Positions 14,662 to 21,642 of a stretch of DNA of 22,462 nt are shown here, in pieces. The notes under the pieces were generated by a model that did no database searches, was not told the DNA's origin, and saw only the letters and a list, made by a program, of their open reading frames with translations. This stretch comes from Clostridiales bacterium. GTDB taxonomy: Bacteria; Bacillota; Clostridia; TANB77; CAG-508. Every line of letters begins with the position of its first letter. Position 1 is the stretch's first letter. The stretch lies in NCBI GenBank assembly GCA_003507395.1, contig DNVW01000013.1, forward strand, positions 132,400-154,861, given 5' to 3'. Position numbers and translations under genes: made by a program.

Positions 14662-15894
14662 ATGGAAAAAAAGAAAAAAATAATAAAAATAGTACTTATT
14701 GTTTCGATAGTTTTATTCCTAATAATATTAATTATAGCAAACAAAGTAGCAGAAAAAAAGAAAATAGAAGATGAAAAAGAAAATTATTATGCAAATAAAA
14801 TATATAATTCTATAGAAGATTTTAAAACAGTAGAAGAAGTGATTATATATAAAAAAGCTAAATATATAAAAGAAGAAGAATCAAATGTAGAAGGTTATGA
14901 TGTAGATATATATACAAATTTAAAATATCCATTATATACAGATACAGAAAATAATAGTCTATTTTATAAAGATATGATAAAAAAAATAGCATATGTTTTG
15001 CAATATAAAAATTTTAGAGTAATAGATGAAGAGAAAAACATAGTAATAGCTGCAATTTGTGATGCAAGTAAGAAGTCGATAGTTAAATTGTATGTGAATG
15101 GAGAAGAAAATTATTGGGAAAACAGGGAATTAGCAACAAATTTAAATAGAATAAATACACAAGAAGCAAGTAGAAATATAGTTATACAATCAGAAGAATT
15201 AAAAAATTTGATAGCTAATCAATGGAAAAGAAATAAATTGAAAATTGAAATAACAAAAAATAAAATCGGAGATTATGAAATTTTCGAAGAACAAGGATTG
15301 CAGATAAGAACAATATATAAAAAAGTATTTAATATTATATTTACATCAGATTACAACAAAGAAGTCGTAAACAATATTAAAACTGGAACAGATTTAAAAG
15401 AAATTATAAGAATATTAGGAACACCAACATTAGGAGAGGAAAATTTGGGGTTAATAGGTTATAAGGGAGAAAAAATATATGTATTTTTTACAGAAAGCAA
15501 AATTTCTGTATATAGAGTGGAAGACCAATATGAAAAATTGGATGAATTTATAATACTAATAGAAAAATTTGAAAGAGAAAAAAATGTGAAGGAATTTGTA
15601 AATGGTATAACAGATATTTGGCCAGATTATGACCAATACGATTGGGACAAAAATTATGTACATTTGCAATACACATTAAAAGGAATAAAAATAGAATTTA
15701 ATATTAGCAGTAACCAGGGAATAACATATAGCAGTAATTTTACAGGAAAAATTCGAGAAAACTTAACTGTACAGGATATACAAAACAATATTGAAAAATT
15801 ACCTAAATACACATTCTTTGATTCAGAAGATAGTGTTTACAAATTAGAATTAGAAAGATATTTTGGCGAAGCAGAAGAAACACCAGGAGAATAA
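14662..15894 (+). CDS. Bitopic protein of unknown family in VirB8-like position
   Basis: A 410-residue protein: basic N-terminus, one membrane helix (about 8-27), then a large Lys/Glu-rich part expected outside the membrane. Two regions stand out. One at about 245-290 (TDLKEIIRILGTPTLGEENL followed by an IYVFF strand) recalls the BamE/SmpA-like fold. The other, at about 310-375 (GITDIWPDYDQYDWDKNYVH and further strands), may be a second domain. Gram-positive T4SS loci usually encode one bitopic VirB8/TcpC-type protein of this layout, and the gene sits between two VirB6-like genes, so a VirB8-like scaffold is my first guess. I see no diagnostic motif. Ten bases separate it from the previous gene. 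Membrane topology is clear; function is not. Confidence 0.6.
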   Translation: MEKKKKIIKIVLIVSIVLFLIILIIANKVAEKKKIEDEKENYYANKIYNSIEDFKTVEEVIIYKKAKYIKEEESNVEGYDVDIYTNLKYPLYTDTENNSLFYKDMIKKIAYVLQYKNFRVIDEEKNIVIAAICDASKKSIVKLYVNGEENYWENRELATNLNRINTQEASRNIVIQSEELKNLIANQWKRNKLKIEITKNKIGDYEIFEEQGLQIRTIYKKVFNIIFTSDYNKEVVNNIKTGTDLKEIIRILGTPTLGEENLGLIGYKGEKIYVFFTESKISVYRVEDQYEKLDEFIILIEKFEREKNVKEFVNGITDIWPDYDQYDWDKNYVHLQYTLKGIKIEFNISSNQGITYSSNFTGKIRENLTVQDIQNNIEKLPKYTFFDSEDSVYKLELERYFGEAEETPGE

Positions 15895-15904
15895 ATACTA
15901 AGAA

Positions 15905-15909
15905 AGGAG
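15905..15909 (+). promoter_or_regulatory. Ribosome-binding site that fixes a TTG start
   Basis: AGGAG ten bases before the TTG at 15920. The only nearby ATG (15910) is followed immediately by TAA, so TTG is the only reasonable start for the long hydrolase-VirB6 gene, and the encoded signal peptide begins right there. Confidence 0.75.
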
Positions 15910-15919
15910 ATGTAATTAA

Positions 15920-18900
15920 TTGAAAAATATTCTTAGAAAAAGTATTATAATTTTTGAAATAATAGTTTTATTAATTATATCTCTTGTTACTACAGTATTT
16001 GCAAAAGAAGACACTTCTGATGCGGTATTACAAGAACAACTAGGAAGTGAAGTTATAAGATTTGCTAGAGCATTTGTTGAAACCGCTAATCAATATGAAA
16101 GTGGAAATGTTGATCGTACTACAATTCCTTTAATAGCTGGGCCAAAGCAATTAGTTATGTATGGAAGAGGCAATAGCAATGGTTGGACTTATGAAGGAAC
16201 ACATAATTCAAATGGAATTAGACATAGAGAAACAGGTTATAAATATTTTGTAAATGGAACATTAATATATGCTTATGGAGATTTTACTAAAAGTGGTACA
16301 ACAACTGAAGAGGATATATATGCATATGGAGCTAGTGACAAATTATGTTTTGATTGCTCCTACTTTGCATCTTTTATATATAGTTATAGTTGTGGAAAAA
16401 TATTAGCAGGATATGCTGGAGCACCTACTATAACACTTGTTGGACATTATAGAAATCACAATAATGACTGCAACTGTGGTTTTGAATATGTGGGTGAATA
16501 TAAAAATGTAGAGAAAAGTGGATTAAAGCCAGGAGATATAATTGTATATGAAGGACATGTTATGTTATTTGAATCATATGAAGGAGACCAAAATAACCAA
16601 TATCCTAATGGATTCAGAAAAGTAAATATTATTGATTGCGGCTATAGTGGCATCAAATGTGCTATGATGAGTTACTATCATGCTCGCGGACTAAAAGATA
16701 AAAATGGAACTGTAATTCGTATCTCAAAAGCAACAGCGAGAGAACTTGAAGGCAATACAAAAATGAATATCAGTGATATAGAATGGCCAGATGAAAGTGG
16801 CATTCAGTTTGACTTAACAGGAGATGGAGAGGTAGTTAATTATACAGATGAAAACTACTTTTACTATAATGGAATGCCACGTAAAATTACAGTTCAAGGT
16901 CATGAAAACATTTTTAAAAAAATAATAGAATTTTTAAGCAATATATTAGATTGGTTATTAGGTTTAAAATTTTTAGGAATAAAAATACAAGTTGTTGGTT
17001 GGGGAGGAATTGTAGTTGATGCAATAGAAGGTATGGTATCTAAAATTTCAGGAGGAATTGCTAGTACGACAAGTGGAAGATTAGAAATAAGTGATATTAT
17101 ATTTAATAAAGTGCCAATTTTAGATATAAATGTATTTAATTTTAAAGAAGCAGGAGGTCAACAGCTAGAAATAGATAGTGTAATATATAAGTTAAGAAAG
17201 ACTATTGCCGAATGGTATTATGTTTTATTTACAGTAACTGCAATAGGTTTATTAGTTACACTTATATACATAGGAATTAGAATAGCAATATCAACAGTGG
17301 CAGAAAAAGAGGCTGAATATAAAAGAAGGTTAAAAGATTGGTTTATTAGTGTAGTCATATTATTTACATTACATTTCTTTATGTTAGCAGTAATAAAATT
17401 AAATCAATCCATTGTTCAACTATTATGTAATGCATCTGTAGGTGTAGGAAAATTAGAAGAAATACTATATGCGGACATTGTTAAGTTAGCAGCATCTAAG
17501 TCAGTTCCAGCAACAATTGTATATGTAGTACTAATATATTACTTAGTAAAATTCTTGCTTGTATACTTTAAACGTTTATTAAATATAGCAATTTTAACTT
17601 TAATTGCACCAGTAGTAGCAATAGGATATTCTATAGATAAAATAAAAGATGGTAAGTCACAATCTTTATCAGCATGGATGAAGGAATATATATATAATGT
17701 GTTTTTACAAATAGTACATGCTTTAATCTATTCTGTTTTCATAAGTTTTATATTTGCAACAATAGCTGGAGGAGACTTATGGAGTTTAGGCACTACAATA
17801 ATAATAGTTCTTGTTGCATTAAATTTCATGCTTAAATCAGAAAAACTTGTAAAGAAAATATTTAAGATTGATGCACCAGGAAGTAAAATAGGTGATATAG
17901 CAGAAGAAACATTAAAAGGTGCAATAACAGGCTTGGCAGGATATAAGATAGGAAAGAAACTTGTTGGAGCATATGCAAAACAAGTTCCAAAATTAATCAC
18001 AAAACCTGTTGGAAAAATTGCAAAAACCATAGGTACAGCACATATTTTAAATACTAAATATAAAGACTCATATGAAGCAGTAAGAAAAGCAAGTGCTACT
18101 ACAGCACAAGAAGCAAAGGAAAAATATAAATTAGCAATACAAAGTAAAAATAAGAGTGCAATAAGATTAGCAAAACAAAATTATAAAAAAGTAAAGAAAC
18201 AAGGCAAAACAACGATAAAAGGTGTAAAAAATATTGCGAGATCTGAGGCAAGAGCTCAAATAGATTTGGTAAAAGAAAGAGTTAAGGCAAATACAGAATG
18301 TGCTAAAAAAATAGCAAGTGCAAGTTATGGAGTAGTAAAAAAGACAGTAAGAGGAGTATTAATACTGCCATTTATGGCTGTGAATCCACAAGTTGGATTT
18401 GGATTATTATTTGCAGGCATAAAAGGTGGGGGAAATGCAAAAAGAGCAGGAACAACTATAAGAGGTTATAAAAGACAATTCTCTAATACCAAACCAACAC
18501 AAGAAATTATAAATGATTACATACAAGATTTTAGAGTTCAAAATGGTAGAGACCCTACTAGAGCAGAAATAAATAACTTTAAAAAAGGTTACGAAGAGCA
18601 AATATTACAAGATAGAGGATTAAGTGTAGCTCAAAAAAGATATACACTTGCATATGTAACAACATCAGCATTAACACTAGGTCTCAGCGATAAACTTATT
18701 CAAAGTTTAGTAGAAGATGGAAAAGATGAAAAAGACGGAAAGAAAAAGAAAAGTATAATAGAAAAGAAGAAAGACACAACAGAAAAACTAAAAAAATGTC
18801 AACAATCATTAGCTAATGCTACAGAAGCAGAAATGATAATTAAACAAGAGATGATAAACATAGAAGAGGCAGAAAAGAAAAAACAAGGAAGTAGTAAAAA

Positions 18901-19327
18901 TCCGAGAATAGATAGTGTAATAGATGAAACAGTAAGAGATAATTTAAGAAAAGCACTAAATGATGTATTTGAAACTAATACTTCTAGACTAGCAATATCT
19001 CAACTTGTTACTTCAAGAGCTAATAAGAATTGCGACTTAGATGCAGATAGTATAAGAGGAATAATGAATGATTTGGGATTAGATATAGAAGAAAGCCAAA
19101 TAGAACAACTACAACATGATGGCAATAATAACATAAATGGAGTCACACAATATGTATATGATTCTTTACAGGCAGGAAGACACAATAGAACGGAAATGCA
19201 AGGATTTAAAACTATATTAGAACAAGCTGAAGTTCTAAAACAAGCAAATGCTCAAGTGGAAAAAGTTTTAGGAAGACCATTATATGATAATATAGATGCA
19301 TTAATAGAAACAATAGTTAATTTATAA
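15920..19327 (+). CDS. NlpC/P60-like hydrolase fused to VirB6/TrbL-like channel, paralogue II
   Basis: A 1135-residue, apparently bifunctional T4SS protein. After a signal peptide (1-28, ending VFA) comes an exported domain with the hallmarks of an NlpC/P60-type cysteine peptidase: KLCFDCSYFASFIY (C146 as probable nucleophile) and GDIIVYEGHVMLFE (H213 as probable base). Extra cysteines lie at 143, 158, 184, 186, 240 and 247. Such enzymes cut peptidoglycan peptides. Residues 390-640 are the VirB6 module shared with the two neighbouring paralogues: IIFNKVPILDINVF, EWYYVLF, YIGIRIAISTVAEKEAEYK, LVYFKRLLNIAILTLIAP and YSIDKIKDGKSQSL. Residues 650-1135 form a long Lys-rich, mostly helical C-terminal region that I do not recognise. 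Typically the VirB1-like hydrolase and VirB6 are separate genes. The start is TTG. The fold calls are by motif, not by search. Confidence 0.8.
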   Translation: MKNILRKSIIIFEIIVLLIISLVTTVFAKEDTSDAVLQEQLGSEVIRFARAFVETANQYESGNVDRTTIPLIAGPKQLVMYGRGNSNGWTYEGTHNSNGIRHRETGYKYFVNGTLIYAYGDFTKSGTTTEEDIYAYGASDKLCFDCSYFASFIYSYSCGKILAGYAGAPTITLVGHYRNHNNDCNCGFEYVGEYKNVEKSGLKPGDIIVYEGHVMLFESYEGDQNNQYPNGFRKVNIIDCGYSGIKCAMMSYYHARGLKDKNGTVIRISKATARELEGNTKMNISDIEWPDESGIQFDLTGDGEVVNYTDENYFYYNGMPRKITVQGHENIFKKIIEFLSNILDWLLGLKFLGIKIQVVGWGGIVVDAIEGMVSKISGGIASTTSGRLEISDIIFNKVPILDINVFNFKEAGGQQLEIDSVIYKLRKTIAEWYYVLFTVTAIGLLVTLIYIGIRIAISTVAEKEAEYKRRLKDWFISVVILFTLHFFMLAVIKLNQSIVQLLCNASVGVGKLEEILYADIVKLAASKSVPATIVYVVLIYYLVKFLLVYFKRLLNIAILTLIAPVVAIGYSIDKIKDGKSQSLSAWMKEYIYNVFLQIVHALIYSVFISFIFATIAGGDLWSLGTTIIIVLVALNFMLKSEKLVKKIFKIDAPGSKIGDIAEETLKGAITGLAGYKIGKKLVGAYAKQVPKLITKPVGKIAKTIGTAHILNTKYKDSYEAVRKASATTAQEAKEKYKLAIQSKNKSAIRLAKQNYKKVKKQGKTTIKGVKNIARSEARAQIDLVKERVKANTECAKKIASASYGVVKKTVRGVLILPFMAVNPQVGFGLLFAGIKGGGNAKRAGTTIRGYKRQFSNTKPTQEIINDYIQDFRVQNGRDPTRAEINNFKKGYEEQILQDRGLSVAQKRYTLAYVTTSALTLGLSDKLIQSLVEDGKDEKDGKKKKSIIEKKKDTTEKLKKCQQSLANATEAEMIIKQEMINIEEAEKKKQGSSKNPRIDSVIDETVRDNLRKALNDVFETNTSRLAISQLVTSRANKNCDLDADSIRGIMNDLGLDIEESQIEQLQHDGNNNINGVTQYVYDSLQAGRHNRTEMQGFKTILEQAEVLKQANAQVEKVLGRPLYDNIDALIETIVNL

Positions 19328-19345
19328 AGATTGGAGTGAATACAT

Positions 19346-21529
19346 ATGAAATTTAAGAAGTTAATATCATGTTTGTTAATATTAACATTGCTGTTTAACT
19401 TTTTGGGTAATACAACAGTGCTAGCAATTTATGATACTCCAGAGGAAGAAGAGCAAATATTTCAAGCAGATACCAATATGGATGTATTAGATGGAATTAT
19501 AGGAGTTTTAACTTGGATACCTAGAGTTATATTGCTTTTGATACCAATGGCAGTACAAGGCTTAACAAGTCTTGTAGGAATAGGCGAAGGATATACTGCA
19601 GGAACTGGAGAAGAATGGAAAGGTTCATGGTTTACGGTTGCACACATTTTATTTAATAAAATAAATTTAACAGACATAAATATTTTTGATTTAAATCCAC
19701 AAGGTGCAAAAAGTGTAAATGTAATTAGAGAAAATATAAGAAATTGGTATTATGCTATGTTTATCCTAGCAGCAATTATTCTCTTATGTATATTAATATA
19801 TGTAGGAATAAGAATGGCAATATCAACAGTAGCAGAAAAAAGAGCAGTATATAAACAAATGTTAATGAATTGGTTTGTTAGTCTGGTTTTATTATTTATG
19901 TTGCACTTTATAATAAGAGCAACAATATATGTAAATGCACAATTGGTTACAATATTTGAAAATGCAAGTGGAAATATAGCTGATGCTAATAAAATTTTTG
20001 ACAATGTTACGGGTCATCTTATAACTAGAACTATGAGTGCTATGGCAACAGTTGGGTGGGCATCACTTTGTGTATATATATGTACTGTTATATTAACTAT
20101 AATGTTCTTAATAATGTATATTAAACGTATGATAACTATTTCGTTTTTAATAATAATAGCACCATTAATTACTATTACATATTCAATAGATAAGATGGGA
20201 GATAATAAATCACAAGCATTAGATACATGGCTAAAAGAATTTATGTATGGAGTATTAATACAACCATTTCATTGTTTAATATATTTAGTGTATGTATCAC
20301 AAGCAATTACTTTATGTAGCGCAGGAACATTTTCTAGTATGATTTTGGCCGTAATGATGATGTTCTTTATAATGCAAGCAGAAGGAATTATTAGGAAAAT
20401 ATTTGGATTTGAAAAAGCTAGTTCATTAGCTACAGGAGCAATGGCAGGAGCTGCTGTAATGGCAGGTGTAAATAAATTAAAAGATTTAGGTGGAAAAGCA
20501 AAACAAGCAGGAAAAGCTGTTACAAAATTAAAAGACAGACCTGGAGGTTCTAGAGGAACTGGTGGAGCTAATAGTAATTCAAATTCTGGAGGTTCAGGTG
20601 GTTCTGGAGGTTCAGGTGGTTCTGGAGGTTCTGGAGGTTCTGGAGGTTCTGGAGGTTCTGGAGGTTCTGGAGGTTCAGGCGGTTCTGGTGGATCTTCAAG
20701 TAGTTCTAGAAATGCAAATGGTACAAGGTCAACAAATACACCTAATTTAAATGATTTATTAATAAGAGGAAATAAATCTAAACTAGGGAAAGCTATAGGA
20801 TTAGGAAAGAAAGCTATAAAAGGATATCAAAAGCCTTCTGCAACAGCAAGTGGAGCTTTATATGGTGGCTTAATAGGTGGAATGACAGGACAAGGTGTAG
20901 TTGCAGGAGCAACAGTAGGTGCTGCAATAGGTTCAAGTGTTGGAGATAAGCAAAATGATTTACTTAACAAGGCAAGTATTGCTAGAGGAAAAAAAGTAAT
21001 GGGACAAGCTTATGATAATCTACAAGCAAGTACAGGATATAGTGATGAGCAAATGACAGATTTAACAAATAATATGTTAAATGACCCAGAAGGATTAAAA
21101 GACATGCAACAAATGGCTGGAGAAAGTAATGAAGACTATATGAGAAGAACTATGCTAAAAGATACATATGGAAATGAACTAGAAACAGAGAAGCAATGGA
21201 ATGATAGAATGATGTATGCACAATCTTTATATTCATTACAAAATAAATATCAACAATCTGGTGTAGATGGTGATGATGCAAATGCTAGAATAGCAGATAG
21301 TATTAGAAAAAAACAAAACATCAATGCACATATGAGAGAAGTTGTTGATCAAAATCCTGAAGGAGGTAAAATTACTATGGATGATATAAAGAATATAAGA
21401 AGTATAAAGGATGTAAGCAAAAATATAGAAAGAAATAGGGAGTGGCGAAGATATACAAAATTCGAGAATAAAAGATATGAGCATACTTTAAGATGGATGA
21501 AAGAAGAACAAAATAGGCAGGAACCATAG
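19346..21529 (+). CDS. VirB6/TrbL-like T4SS protein with Gly-Gly-Ser linker, paralogue III
   Basis: A 727-residue membrane protein. It has a signal peptide (1-27, ending TVLA), an extracytoplasmic acidic stretch and a helix at about 50-78. The shared module follows: ILFNKINLTDINIF (101-114), NWYYAMF, YVGIRMAISTVAEKRAVYK (152-170), LLFMLHFIIR, FLIMYIKRM (254-262) and APLITITYSIDKMGDNKSQAL (272-292). After about 350 the chain leaves the membrane part. A basic Ala/Gly-rich helix leads to an uninterrupted GGS repeat (415-450), a glycine-rich stretch with glycine-zipper character (about 495-530, GGLIGGMTGQGVVAGATVGAA), and a charged helical C-terminal domain (540-727, ending RWMKEEQNRQEP). The GGS tract looks like a flexible linker to that C-terminal domain. 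Eighteen bases follow the preceding gene. Confidence 0.8.
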   Translation: MKFKKLISCLLILTLLFNFLGNTTVLAIYDTPEEEEQIFQADTNMDVLDGIIGVLTWIPRVILLLIPMAVQGLTSLVGIGEGYTAGTGEEWKGSWFTVAHILFNKINLTDINIFDLNPQGAKSVNVIRENIRNWYYAMFILAAIILLCILIYVGIRMAISTVAEKRAVYKQMLMNWFVSLVLLFMLHFIIRATIYVNAQLVTIFENASGNIADANKIFDNVTGHLITRTMSAMATVGWASLCVYICTVILTIMFLIMYIKRMITISFLIIIAPLITITYSIDKMGDNKSQALDTWLKEFMYGVLIQPFHCLIYLVYVSQAITLCSAGTFSSMILAVMMMFFIMQAEGIIRKIFGFEKASSLATGAMAGAAVMAGVNKLKDLGGKAKQAGKAVTKLKDRPGGSRGTGGANSNSNSGGSGGSGGSGGSGGSGGSGGSGGSGGSGGSGGSGGSSSSSRNANGTRSTNTPNLNDLLIRGNKSKLGKAIGLGKKAIKGYQKPSATASGALYGGLIGGMTGQGVVAGATVGAAIGSSVGDKQNDLLNKASIARGKKVMGQAYDNLQASTGYSDEQMTDLTNNMLNDPEGLKDMQQMAGESNEDYMRRTMLKDTYGNELETEKQWNDRMMYAQSLYSLQNKYQQSGVDGDDANARIADSIRKKQNINAHMREVVDQNPEGGKITMDDIKNIRSIKDVSKNIERNREWRRYTKFENKRYEHTLRWMKEEQNRQEP
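20588..20695 (+). repeat. In-frame 9-bp tandem repeat encoding (Gly-Gly-Ser)12
   Basis: Twelve copies of a GGAGGTTCT-type unit, with synonymous third-base changes (TCA/TCT, GGA/GGT) mainly at the ends and identical units in the centre. That pattern suggests slippage or recombination in the middle. Unit changes keep the frame, so linker length can vary. Confidence 0.9.
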
Positions 21530-21642
21530 GTATAGAAGATGATAAAAAATTTAGGGATTGTTTATTGACAACCCAGAGATTCAGCAAAACTGAGCGAGGC
21601 TTTAAATATGCAATTTTGAATAATAGTAGGAGGTGAAATTTT
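21530..21642 (+). other. Longest gap inside the secretion operon
   Basis: A 113-bp spacer where the neighbouring genes are 3-63 bp apart. It contains a locally GC-richer patch (about 21571-21602) with TCAG-CAAAA-CTGA (21580-21592) as a short hairpin. A short frame starting TTG at 21567 could encode 23 residues and would end in the TGA overlapping the next ribosome-binding site. I see neither a convincing promoter nor a terminator. Confidence 0.4.

Noticed and set aside
20562..20750. A 62-codon plus-strand frame encoding Val-Leu-Glu repeats
   Set aside because: It is merely the alternative frame of the GGS-coding repeat inside the third VirB6-like gene, with no start signals.
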